Made by a program: the position numbers and the translations under genes. From Gloeopeniophorella convolvens (Eukaryota > Basidiomycota > Agaricomycetes > Russulales): a DNA stretch of 64,000 nt. The notes below the pieces were generated by a model. It made no database searches, had not been told where the DNA came from, and saw nothing but the letters and a program-made list of their open reading frames with translations. Numbering within the stretch: position 1 is the stretch's first letter; every line of letters begins with the position of its first letter. The DNA lies in contig WTXD01000025.1 of assembly GCA_022496205.1 (NCBI GenBank), positions 347,243 through 411,242 on the forward strand. Reading direction: 5' to 3'. Below, piece after piece: positions 1 through 10,689 of this stretch.

Positions 1-40
1 CGTTCCGTTCCGGGACGCGTCTCGCTCACCGCGCCAAGTC

Positions 41-826
41 ATGCAAGCACCGATATACTATTCAAAGGCAGAGTTCATCGAGACGGTGCGTGGGCCTCTA
101 GCGTCGGTGCATATTTCTTCGTGCTCACGGGGACTCAGGACACGGGCAACAAGGTCTCGCGCCGCGCGACCATCTCCGGCCCACAGAACATCATCCTCGG
201 CGGCAAGACCATCATCTCCAACGGCGCCATCATCCGCGGCGACCTCAAGCGTGCGGGGCCCGGCCACGCGGTGGTCATCTCGCTTGGGCGCTACTGCCTC
301 GTCGGCGAGGGATGCGTGATGCGGTGCGCGCAGGCTCATCCTAACTCGCTAGGCCGCTGACCACGAGCGTGCACAGGCCGCCGTACAAGACGTACCGCGG
401 GACGTTCAACTACTACCCGATGAAAATCGGCGACTTTGTCCACATCGGCGCCAACTCTGTCGTCGAGGCCGCCACCGTCGGCAGCCACGTCGAGATCGGG
501 AAGAACTGCGTCATCGTGAGCCGCCTTCCCCTCCGCTTCACCCACCCGCTCACGGCCCGCGCAGGGCAAGTTCACGATCATCAAGGACTGCGCCAAGATC
601 GCCGACAACACCGTCGTCCCGCCCAACACCGTTATCCCCGCGCTGGCGCTCTACGCCGGCTCGCCTGGTGCGCGGAACGCCGCTCCGGGGCAGCGCCGCG
701 GCGCGCGCTGATAGACTTGACTTTCCCGCAGGACGCTTCGTGGAAGACCTCCCAGAGTCGACGCAGGAGATCGTCGAGGCGTACACCAAGTCGTACTACA
801 CGCGGTTCCAGCCGCTCGAACGGTGA
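41..826 (+). CDS. DCTN5: Dynactin subunit p25 (DCTN5-like)
   Basis: Five exons (about 41-85, 139-323, 377-515, 563-667, 732-826) join in phase to a protein of about 190 residues, close to the usual p25 length. It starts MQAPIYYSKAEFIET and ends with the stop at 824-826. The middle is a left-handed beta-helix of hexapeptide repeats (for example ISGPQNIILGGKTIISNGAI, then IGDFVHIGANSVVEAATVG and VIGKFTIIKDCAKIADNTVV). This is the gamma-carbonic-anhydrase-like fold of dynactin p25. In the family, p25 sits on the pointed-end complex of dynactin and helps dynein bind early endosomes and other cargo. I see no break. The ATG is only 41 bases from the window edge, so the promoter is outside. Family assignment rests on the repeat pattern and the conserved KTYRGTFNYYPMKIGDFVHI block. 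Confidence 0.9.
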
Positions 827-1240
827 CCCGCGCCTGCCACTTCTCTTCCCACCACACATGACTTGGCCTCTGTGGTGCGTCTTCCCTGTATCTTCGTTGT
901 GCATGACTCTCAAGCGCCTTGTCGCCTAGCCGTGGCCATCCAATTTATCTTGAGCAACCGGGTCGAGCCGGCCTGGGGAGCTGCGCTGAGAAGCCCTCCG
1001 CCGCTAATGTATATCCTCAAGATACCTGGAGCATGTCTACCGCCCGATACCTGTAGCAGCATATAGTTTCTCTTATCGTCCTATTGCACTCACTCACTGT
1101 AATCAAGCTCGCGGCGGCCTATATGTACGACTGGCACATAAAGAACCTCTCTGATATCCATCGAGCACATTAAATACATGAACTGTAAGCGGAATCTAGG
1201 TGGCACGGCACGCGACGACAACAATAACAGCAACGGCGAA
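827..1240. other. Intergenic, convergent 3' ends
   Basis: Tail-to-tail gap between the dynactin gene and the minus-strand flavocytochrome copy. It must hold both 3' UTRs. No gene, repeat or RNA is recognisable. Confidence 0.5.
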
Positions 1241-3414
1241 TCACATCTTGGCCTCCTTGAACTTGGCCAGGGAAGCGGTTGGTCTGCACGGCATCAGCAA
1301 ACGAAGGGGGACACCACACGCGTACGCACAGGCAGTGCTGAACAGCTTGTCCTCCGCGACCGAGCCCGCATGCACCGCCAGCGCGCGCGCATCGACCATC
1401 TCGGGCCGCAGCTCGTCGAGCGTGCGCACGCCCAGCAGGCGCATGTTCATCTCCAGCTCGTCCTGCCAGCCACGTCAGCCTTCGCCCAAACATGCCCACA
1501 CCCACGCGCGCGCGCACGCACCCGGAAGATCTGGATGGCCTTCTCCACGCCCGCCTGCCCGTACGCGCAAAACGCATACAAAAACGGCCGGCCGACGCCG
1601 ACCGCCTTGGCGCCGAGCGCGAGCGCCTTGAGCACGTCGCTCGCGCGGCGCACGCCGCCGTCGACGAAGATGTCGAACGGGCGCTGCGGCGCGCCGCGCG
1701 CGCGCAGCGCGGCGGTCACCTCGAGCAGCACCTCGAGCCCCGAGCGCGCCGTGTCGAGCTGCCGCCCGCCGTGGTTCGAGAGCACGATGCCCTGCACGCC
1801 CGCGTCGTACGCGAGCAGCGCGTCCTCGGCCGTCGAGATGCCCTTGAGGATGATCGGCACTGCCACGTCGTGCGGGGTCAGCCCAGCTGCGGTCCGCCGT
1901 GCGGACCCTGAGGGACGCACTTTTCGTGATGCTCTGGAACCATGGGATGTCATCCCAGCAGAGGCTCGGGTCAATGAACGCCTGCGCGGGCCAGTCAGGG
2001 GAGGGGAGGGCAGCGTAGCGGGGGCGGGCCTACGCTGATCGCGCGCGCGACGCCCTGGTCCTTCGGTACGTCCTTCTGGCCCTCCTGCACCTTCGCGCCC
2101 GAGTCGTCCCCGATGAGCTTGAGGCGCATGTCCTTCTCGCGCCGCCCGAGCTGCGGCGCGTCGACGGTGATGAACAGCGCCTTGACGCCGCGCTTCTCCG
2201 CGTGCTGCACGTAGCGCCGCGTGATCTCGCGGTCGCGGTTCACGTACAGCTGGACGAAGAACGACTGGTCCGGCGCGCCGGCGTCTATGATCTCGTCAAA
2301 TGAGCACGACGCCAGTGTCGCGATCTGTAATCAAGCGCGCGCCGTCAGCAAATTGCAGTCCATTATCTGATGGGGTGTGGCACCATCTGGATCACGCCGT
2401 GCTTCCCCGCAGCACGCGTGAGATTCAGCTCGCCGTCAGGATGGCCGAGCTTGCCAAGCGCCGTTGCAGACTATACCGAGTGCGTCAGGATCCGCGGGAA
2501 GCCCGCGCGAAGCCACGCCAAGCTCACGATGTACACCGGGAGAGACGACTTCTGTCCCAGGATCGTCGTCGACCAATCGACCGTCGCGACATTGCGCAGG
2601 ACGCGTGGGCGGAACCACACGCTAGATGGAACAGAGCGTGCATGAGTCGGAGGGCGCCGTGGGAGTGGGTGGGAGGTACCGCTGATACGCGAGGCGGTTC
2701 TCGCGGATGGTGATCTCATCGTCAGAGGCGGACGAGTAGTACGCCCAGGCTTTCTCGGGAAGGACTACTCTTGCCACAGCCTATGAAAAGAAAAACGCCT
2801 CTGAGATATGCCCGCCGATGGATGAGAACCCTGGCCTCACCTCAAAGTCGTGCAGGTTGATCACTTCGTCAAGCGCAGGGCGCGCCGCGACGAGCGCCTG
2901 GCGCCGCTTTTCTTCTTCCGTGACTTCTTGACCGCTGCGATGACCGTGTCGGGGTCGACCGCGCCGACGCTGTGGGACAACTCGCCCTCGGTGCCTGTTG
3001 CTGATCGCGAGAAGAAACCCGGGACGCACTGTTTGTCGACCGGCAGATTGGTCGTGATCGCGTCTGGCGGGTGGATGGGCTCGTACGCCTCGCTGTGCGG
3101 TCGCGCGTTCTCAGGCCGCTGCGCACGCCAAGAAGCAGGCGGACATACGTAGCGTCGCGCCCGGCGTACTTGAGAATAATCTTGCTGCCGCCAGGATGTT
3201 CTGCGAATGCGCTGTGAGACGACGACCATGTGAATGCAGGAACGCGAGCCGTACCATCCAGAAAGTCTGTCACGTCATATACTTTTCCTACTCGGAGTGA
3301 CGCTGCGTTTGAACGCTGCTCAAAAATAGGCCGTGGAAATACGGACCGTGAACAATGATCCAGCATTGTCGCGGCTGGCGTGCTGCTGCACGTGTCTGCG
3401 GAGATCAATGACAT
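1241..3414 (-). pseudogene. Flavocytochrome b2-type lactate dehydrogenase, frameshifted copy
   Basis: Reading right to left, exons encode a cytochrome b5 domain ([22 protein letters not shown], split by introns), the linker block YEPIHPPDAI, and an FMN-dependent alpha-hydroxy-acid dehydrogenase domain. The latter keeps the key motifs FITVDAPQLGRRE, PIILKG, LSNHGGRQLD, FVDGGVRRASDVLKALALGA and VGVGRPFLYAF. Splice sites downstream of position 2900 join in phase to a stop at 1241. Two places break the frame when compared with the copy at 7035-9468. Near 3364-3370 the segment resembling QHNSRES lies one frame away from CWIIVH. Near 2927 the frame changes between DPDTVIAAVK and EVTEEEKRRQ. No intron fits either place. 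The 3' half has very high GC at third codon positions and looks otherwise sound, so inactivation is recent, or these are assembly errors. The start is uncertain; 3414 is the nearest upstream ATG. Confidence 0.75.
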
Positions 3415-5135
3415 GTGGGGCGCGGCGCGGCGTGAGGAGACCTGCGTAAGAGGGATACAAGGCCCCGCCGGCCACCTGCCTTTTGAACCGTCACTGCGGA
3501 GGCAGCGGACTCCCAGCGGAGCCTGTACGCATACCGGGGCGGCGCGTCGTGACTCCGAGGGCTCAGGCGACGGCGGGTGGAGAATCACTGAGCTGTACGG
3601 TGTTAGATCGGTACATGCCGCTACGGGAAGCCGGTCGTTTGTGAAGGGCGCAAACTCGAGAGTGCCATGCGTGCACCCATGCAAGGCGGCCTGGACACCA
3701 CAAGAGAGTCCGACATGGCCGATATGTCTGCGCGTCGCGTGGGCCGGAGGGTAAGTCAGTTCAGGCCGGGAGGATGCGTCTACGGCGGGAGCCCTGATCC
3801 ACTGAGGAAGGGATTATCCGCCAGGGGTATCATAGAAGGGGATCCAAGAAGCTTCGCGGTGCAGGCAATTCCCAGTAGATCCATAATACTGTGGCAAAGT
3901 CGCCTCCTCGATATGTTTCCAGTGGTTCGTCCATTGAGTGTGCAGTGGGAACGACTCCAACCAATGAGAGCGGCCGCGCGACCGGCAAAATGCATACACG
4001 TGATGCGAGCTGCTCTTCTTTCGACCCATCCTCGGATGAGCCCAGGCACCGTATATACGACCGAGTGTTTTTTTAACACCGAATACGACCACACGACATC
4101 GACCCTGGGATCGCTGCTCTCAGCTAGACAAGACGGCTTGGCAACTTCTGACTGTCTTGGAAGACGCATGGGAGTGGGAGTTAAGCAATGCCAAGCCACC
4201 TCAGAATATGCCCTTTCCCAGCCAACTCTAACCGTTTCCCCTCGGAAGTTCACATTGGACGCATCCCACGCAGAAGGTGGTGCCGGTATGTTGAAACTGC
4301 CTGCAACTTGCATCCCGGACAGCCGACTTGCTATGCTCTTTATCTCCAGCGTCTCTCGGATATGATCTAGCGCCGGGGTGTACCACCCGGCGTCACGACC
4401 GGTTGTTCTGCTGTTTTCTCGGAAGACGTCACCATCACCTTTCTTGACATGGCGCGACGGAAGGCGGAATGTTATTATGCTTTCTTTACCCTACGCGCGA
4501 CACCGCTCTATCCCCGCAGTTTCATCCTACGCCCACGCTCCTCGACACCCACGCCATCGCGGGAAGACGTGCGATCGACCATATCGCCATCAACCGCCGA
4601 AGGCGAGATTCTTTCTTCGTGGCATCGGAAGCCACGGTCAGACCCGCTCACGTACTGCCTTTTCGGATAATCGAGTAGAACGAGGCCATCCAATTATCCA
4701 CGCTCGCTGCGCAGCCTGGCGGATCCTCTGTCGATGGGGTCGATCTAGCGTTTCGTTCTCATCAAACGCGACATTCTACGCCAGAGCAGCGAATGGAAGC
4801 TGCGTTAATGGTGTATTTTTACTAAGCGATGTTCATATGTAGCAGCGCCACAGTCCACCTGGAACGGCTATGACACCCACCGGGGCACTTTGCAAGTCAT
4901 CTGCTCGTGGAGTCTTCTTGGCCAGCGTGGTACCACTGCTCTATCTGCACCTGGGTTTCTGTGTATGCTGCGAACTGAAGACTGAGTTTAGAAACGACCG
5001 AGCATGTGCCCAATTACTGCGGTGCTTAGGTGTTGCGGAGGGAGTAGTGGATCTTGCCTTCGTCGTACACCAGCACCGTCAGCCTCCCGGAGGGCCCACT
5101 CTCGGACGTAATGCGGACAAAGCTGCAATCTCCAG
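3415..5135. other. Gene-poor stretch with one unrecognised open frame
   Basis: No gene is recognised. A plus-strand open frame of 232 codons (3667-4365) is overlapped on the other strand by one of 177 codons (3780-4313). Neither shows a domain, a likely intron pattern or a biased composition that would favour it. Confidence 0.4.
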
Positions 5136-5145
5136 TATATATAAG
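5136..5145 (+). promoter_or_regulatory. TATA box of the PEP mutase/ICL gene
   Basis: TATATATAAG lies about 115 bases before the ATG at 5261 and in the right orientation. This is a normal distance for a fungal TATA box plus a short 5' UTR. Confidence 0.6.
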
Positions 5146-5260
5146 GCTTGGTCTGCGGCCTCTGGACAGCCATCGCATGTTCTCGAGCAGTCGCTCATAC
5201 ATCGATTACTTCCTTAGACTCTTCTCCACCTTTCCTTCATCTCAACACACCGCTTCTCCA

Positions 5261-6607
5261 ATGGCTCCTGGAATGGACTACTCTCCTGCCGCGGCCTCCG
5301 TCGCCACCCTCCCTTCCCGGCCCTTTCTCCGCCGCTACCTACGAGTCAGTCAAGACGGAAGTGCAGCACTCAGAACCTGCATCCTCGGTATACTGCAACC
5401 CCGCCTCGACCCGAAGAACTTCCTCGAAGGCCCGCTCTCCTGGAACCCGGCCACGCGTCTGAGGCAGATGCTCGCACGCCCAGGCATCGTGGTAAGCTTC
5501 AGTGCTTACACACCATTCTAAGCCCAAGGCTGATAGCAATTTCTTCAGGTCGCCCCTGGCATCTGCGACGGCATTAGTGCCCGCTGCGCTCTCGAAGCCG
5601 GTTTTGAGTGCCTTTACCAGAGGTTGGTCTCAGATACATTTCAAGCTTGTCCATGACCCTCATTGGCGTTATCTCCCACAGCGGTGCCGCTACCACCGCC
5701 TCCCGTCTTGGACAGCCCGATCTGGCCATCGCCACCCTGAATGACTTTGTGCAGAGCGCGCAGATGGTGTCCAGCCTCGACCCGACCTGCCCCGTGATCG
5801 CCGACGCGGACACCGGCTTTGGCGGGCCCGCGATGGTCGCGCGAACTGTCACGCAATACGCGCGTGCGGGCGTCGCGGGGCTGCACATTGAGGACCAGGT
5901 ACAGACGAAGCGCTGCGGCCATCTCCTCGGCAAGCAGGTCGTGTCGCGCGAAGAGTTCCTCACGCGCATCCGCGCCGCTGTCATCGCGCGCGACTCGATC
6001 CCGGGCGGGTCGGACTTTGTGATCATCGGCCGCACGGACTCGGCACAGGTGCTCGGGATGGACGAGGCGATCATCCGGCTGAAGCTTGCGGCGGACGCCG
6101 GCGCCGACGTCTGCTTCATTGAGGGCGTCAAGTCCAAGGAGCTTCTGGAGAAGACTGTCAACGCGCTTGCGCCGAAGCCTGTAAGTCATACTTTGGCGCC
6201 GGAGGATAGACTTCTCATCTACGCAATAAGGTTCTGGTCAACGTCATCTCTGGCGGCCTCACTCCCTCCTTTACCACGAAGGAGGCTGAGGAGATGGGTG
6301 CCAAGATTATCAGTAAGACTTTTATATGAACATCAGTTGAGCGTAGCTGACAGGAACTGCCACAGTCTTCTCTCTTGTCTCCTGCGTTGCTGCCGTGCAC
6401 GGTATCCGCGCGGCGATGCACTCGCTCAAAAAGACGGGCACAGATTTCTCGACTGCCCAAGGCATGGACCCCAAGGCGTTCTTCGAGGTCATGGGTATGC
6501 GGGACGCCTCTTGCCAACGATTCACCTAGTCTGATGTGTTTGCAGGTCTCCATGAAGTCGTGTCGTTGGACGCTCGCGCCGGAGGCAGCGCGTTCAAGCA
6601 AGTATAG
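5261..6607 (+). CDS. PEP mutase / isocitrate lyase superfamily enzyme (oxaloacetate hydrolase or methylisocitrate lyase type)
   Basis: Exons read MAPGMDYSPAAASVATLPSR, then SWNPATRLRQMLARPGIV, VAPGICDGISARCALEAGFE, GAATTASRLGQPDLAIATLN and on to the stop at 6605-6607, about 380 residues. Visible superfamily features are VIADADTGFGG (metal-binding Asp residues), GLHIEDQ, the catalytic-loop signature KRCGHL, and IIGRTDS. In this superfamily the enzyme cleaves or hydrolyses a C-C bond of a 2-oxo- or 2-hydroxy-dicarboxylate with Mg2+ in an alpha/beta barrel; fungal members include oxaloacetate acetylhydrolase (oxalate formation), dimethylmalate lyase and methylisocitrate lyase. The substrate-specifying stretch reads NVISGGLTPSFT. 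I cannot fix the substrate from it. The intron after CLYQ uses a GTTGGT donor. It lies between two lactate dehydrogenase-like genes, suggesting a shared organic-acid theme, which is inference. Confidence 0.85.
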
Positions 6608-7034
6608 TGGTCTGTCGCTTCCGCAAGTCTAAGGGTCTATCATGGGTCGCTGAGGGGTGTATGGCAAGCACGAGCATAGAATTCCGCATACATGTACAGG
6701 AGGCCACCACACCTCTCTCCTACAATCTATCTGTTGCATCAATAGAGGTTTGGTTTGTTCATCGTTTTGGGTTGGCGCGCCCTCCGTTGCACGGTTGCGG
6801 GAAATCCGAAATGCCTCAATGACGTCACGCGACATGTGGTCACGCGCATGCGCGCTTTCCGCGACGGTGTTCCGCTCTTCGGCCCGCGCAGCTCAAGCGC
6901 CCAATGTCTGCGAGTACGGCGCACGAGTCGCGGCTCTTCGCCAGCACCAGACCACATCCAGGCTGCAGCCCCACTCTCCACGCCTTCCCTATATCTTTGC
7001 ACGCCTCTACACTTGAGTCTTGAGGAGATACGAC
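6608..7034. other. Intergenic, promoter side of flavocytochrome b2
   Basis: Contains the 3' UTR of the PEP mutase-like gene and the upstream region of the next gene. No clear TATA box; CTATATC at about 6990 is a weak candidate. Nothing else recognised. Confidence 0.4.
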
Positions 7035-9468
7035 ATGTCTGCACCCGCACGAGCACCGGTTTCTGGAAAGACAGTCGCGCAACATAACTCGAGGGAGAGC
7101 TGCTGGATTATTGTGCATGGTGCGTGTCTTCGTTGGAGCAGCAATGGAGCCACAGGGTAACTTGCAGCTCCCTGTGTCTAGCATGATGCAGCGAGCGCGG
7201 TGTACTGACTATCTTCCCCCTTGCAGGCAATGTTTACGACGTCACAGACTTCCTCGATGGTACGCCCTCCTCCGACTCGACTATAGCTACTCGTTGACCA
7301 TCGCATATCTACCTAGAGCACCCTGGTGAGAGACCCAGCGGAGCGGTTGCGCTCCGTGTCTAAAGTTACCTGACAGGCGGCAGCAAGATCATCCTGAAGT
7401 ACGCGGGAAAGGATGCCACGTACGCTCCCGAGTCGCCCCTGCTATCGCGTGGCGGTCCTGAATTCGCACAGGCAGGAATACGAACCCATCCACCCACCCA
7501 ATGCCATTACGGACAATCTTCCCCCAGAGAAACAGTGAGTACTTCTACTCACGTAACTGTTCCGTACAATCGTCCAATGAGAACAGCTTGGGTCCGGTGG
7601 AAGCGGGCACCGTCGAGAAGGTGGTAATTAAGATAACTGACGAGGAGAAGGCACGGTTGGAGCGTGTCGAGAGGCGCCCACCATTATCCGAAATCCTCAA
7701 CTTGCATGACTTCGAGGTACGACCCGCATGTCTTTGCATCCATCTACTTTCACTCACCTCAATGTTACCGTAGGCTATCGCAAAGCTTACTATGCCCGAA
7801 AAGGCATGGGCGTACTATTCGTCGGCTTCTGACGACGAAATCACGAACCGCGAGAACCACGCCGCCTTCCACAGGTTCGTGAGGAGATACGCTGCAGTCC
7901 CACGTGGTAACTCACCGCTCCGCTCGCAGGATCTGGTTCCGGCCACGCGTCTTGCGCGATGTCACTCAGGTCGACTGGTCAACAAAGATTCTGGGACATG
8001 CATCCAGGATGCCAATCTACATCGTCAGCAACCCCTGTGCAAATTGCCTTCGTGAGGTGCTAATGTAGCTTACAGTCCGCAACTGCCCTCGGGAAGCTTG
8101 GTCACCCAGATGGAGAGCTCAATCTTACCCGTGCAGCGGCGAAACACGGAGTCATTCAGATGGTATGCGGCAATAGCACAACCACACACAGACAAATGAC
8201 AGAGCCCGCACAGATACCGACACTGTCGTCGTGTTCATTTGACGAACTTGTCGACGGGGCCCAACCCGGTCAGGTGCAATTCTTCCAGCTGTGCGTCTTG
8301 CTCCAATTCTCCTCTCCATGTGTCTCATTTGTGTTTTCCAGGTACGTCAACAGGGACCGGGCTATCACCAAGCGTATCGTGCAGCACGCCGAGAAGCGTG
8401 GAATCAAGGCGTTGTTCATCACAGTCGACGCCCCACAACTCGGCAGGCGCGAAAAGGCAACCCTTTCTCCTGGTATGGTTTTTGGAATGCGTGGGCTGAC
8501 GTCTAAGAATAGGACATGCGTATGACGTTCGAGGCCGAGGACCCGCATGAAATTGGCAAATCTGGCACCGAGAAGGTCGACCGGTCCCGAGGCGCTGCCA
8601 AGGCTATCACAGTGAGTAATGTCGTTCCCGCATTGGGGCGCGTCGGGTCTGACCGAATCCAGGGCTTCATCGACCCAGGTTTGAAATGGGCAGACATCGC
8701 CTGGTTCCAGAGCATCACAAATAGTGAGGACACCTCGTCAGTGAAGTGCCTCGCTGAAACCGATTCCTGCAGTGCCGCTCATCCTCAAGGGTATACAGAC
8801 CTGGGAGGATGCCCTGGAGGCATATGACAAGGGCGTTGCAGGTGTTGTCCTCTCGAACCATGGCGGTCGCCAACTCGATTTCGCCCGCTCGGGTATCGAA
8901 GTGCTTGTCGAGGTCGTCGAGAAACTCAAGCAAAAGCGCGGCATCACATTTCCGAACGAGAAGTTCCAGCTCTACGTTGATGGCGGTGTTAGGCGGGCGA
9001 CCGATGTCCTCAAGGCTATCGCGCTCGGCGCTACTGCAGGTGTGTTAATCAAGTACGACCCGTATTGAGCTGGTTTGACATTCCGACGTGCTTCAGTGGG
9101 CGTTGGAAGGCCATTCTTATACGCATTCTCGAGCTACGGTGTCGATGGTGTCGATCACGCTCTGCAGATCCTGCAGGTCAGTGGGTCGTGATACCATGGT
9201 TTCAAGTGCTCATATCTCTGTTCGATCTGTAGGACGAGTTCGAGATGAACCTCCGCCTTCTCGGAGCGCAGACGCTTAAGGACATCGTTCCTGACATGGT
9301 CGATGCGTCCAACATCCACTCTCACGTTGTCTCCGTCCCGGGTGACCGGCTATATGATTCCAACTGTGGGTGTCTCCTGTATCATCTATGCAACCACTGA
9401 CCATTTTCCCAGACGAGAGTATGCAGCACGCGCGCCTTAAAGACGCCAAAGCGAACGGCAAGCTCTAG
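7035..9468 (+). CDS. CYB2: L-lactate dehydrogenase (cytochrome), flavocytochrome b2
   Basis: At least ten short exons join to a protein of about 500 residues. Residues 1-90 form a cytochrome b5 domain: the two haem ligands are the His of EHPGGSKII and the His of EYEPIHPPNAI. An FMN-dependent alpha-hydroxy-acid dehydrogenase barrel follows: MPEKAWAYYSSASDDE, WFRPRVLRDV, FITVDAPQLGRREKD, PLILKG (active-site Lys), LSNHGGRQLDFARSG (catalytic His and substrate Arg), YVDGGVRRATDVLKAIALGA and VGVGRPFLYAFSSYG. It ends ARLKDAKANGKL at 9466-9468. The family oxidises L-lactate to pyruvate and passes electrons through haem to cytochrome c in the mitochondrial intermembrane space. Here the protein begins almost at the b5 domain (MSAPARAPVSGKTVAQHN), with no evident mitochondrial presequence, so a cytosolic place or an upstream exon is possible. 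The 1241-3414 copy is its frameshifted relative. Confidence 0.9.
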
Positions 9469-9693
9469 ACCCGAGTGCCTTGTACGAGCACTCTACAAAC
9501 ATTCGTGATTGCTGGCACCTTATCTACTCTCACCCTGACCTGTCGCTCGAGGCTGATGTATGATATATGGCTGGGTATTGAATATCCATTCACTTGCTAT
9601 ATTGCTACAATGTAAGGCGCGATAAATTATGCCCTAGACCCAATGAAGTGTCCGGCACTCGTCTGCGTCGGTAGGCACGTCCACCGTCCCCGA

Positions 9694-10418
9694 CTAGTTC
9701 TTCTCGTCTCCACGCCACCACGGCCCACCGCTGCTCATCCACGCGGCAACCATCCACGCCTCATGGCGGAACGCAGCGACGGCCTCCGTGTCGGCGTCCC
9801 TATCCGCGCGCCACGCGCGCAGCTCCAGCGCGCGCGCGAGCGCGCTGAAGCCCGCCGAGCACCCCGTGTGCGCCGCCGGGCGCGCGGCGAACGCCTCGCG
9901 GTGCATGAAGATGAGCTCGAGGTACTCGCCGCACGTCGTCTGCACCTGCTCCGCCTCCGGGTCGTAAAAGCCCGTGAGCGCCTCCAGGAGCGCGCAGGGC
10001 GGTTCGCCGGAGGAAGCGGAGGAGCCCGTAGTGCCGGACTGCGCGCGGGAGGGCCGGGTCAGCGCCGGGGACACACGCGCAGCCGGGCGGGGGCGGGCAG
10101 CGCACCTGGGAGCTCGCCGCGTCGCTCATGGGGGCGTCGGGCGCGGTGGGCGCGGGGGCCTGCGGTGGTGCTGGCGCGGGCTCGGCGCTTACCTGCCTCC
10201 AGGAGCGGGTCAGCGCGCGGCGGGGGGCGGGGGCGGCGATCGGCGCTGCTCACCCGGATCTTCTGTTGCAGACTCAGCGAGTCGAGCAGCGCTGCGAGCT
10301 CGAGGTCGAGCTGGGGCGCGATCAGCACCGATTGATGTCTAGCGGGAGACGCGGGGCGCACCTCGGACATGGCGTGCGAGTGCGCGGCCGTGGGGATCGT
10401 CATGGTCATAGTCTCCAT
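9694..10418 (-). CDS. Hypothetical protein, about 200 residues
   Basis: Three exons fit: METMTMTIPTAAHSHAMSE through LDSLSLQQKIR, a short Pro/Ala-rich exon (VSAEPAPAPPQAPAP through SDAASSQ), and a last exon beginning SGTTGSSASSGEPP and reaching the stop at 9694. Introns begin GTGAGC and GTGCGC. The C-terminal 110 residues (LLEALTGFYDPEAEQVQTTC, EYLELIFMHREAFAARPAAH, then a Trp-rich tail) look globular and helical; the middle is disordered. I do not recognise a family and see no signal peptide or membrane segment. GC content at third positions is very high, as in the neighbouring metabolic genes, which supports real coding. Confidence 0.6.
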
Positions 10419-10689
10419 CGTCTCAAGTCGTCGAGTTGTCGTTGGTGAATGTGTAGTTTACAGGTGATGTGCTGTGAATGGAAGGATATGGAGCAGACGG
10501 GATTCTTTTTATCGTGCATGGGAACGCCCTTTCGAGTCACATTGTGCGACGGGGCACGCGCACACCGCGCTGCGATCCTCGAGGCGGCCACGCGCCCTGC
10601 ATCGATCTGATTGGGCTGCTTCGGCTCATGCAACGGAATTGCACGTGTCCCTAGGGGTTCGGGGTGGGCCACTGATGCGCACGGCGAGC

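Noticed and set aside
3667..4365. A 232-codon open frame on the plus strand
   Set aside because: Overlapped by a 177-codon frame on the other strand, no domain, no splice partner and no codon bias. Long open frames occur by chance in GC-rich DNA.
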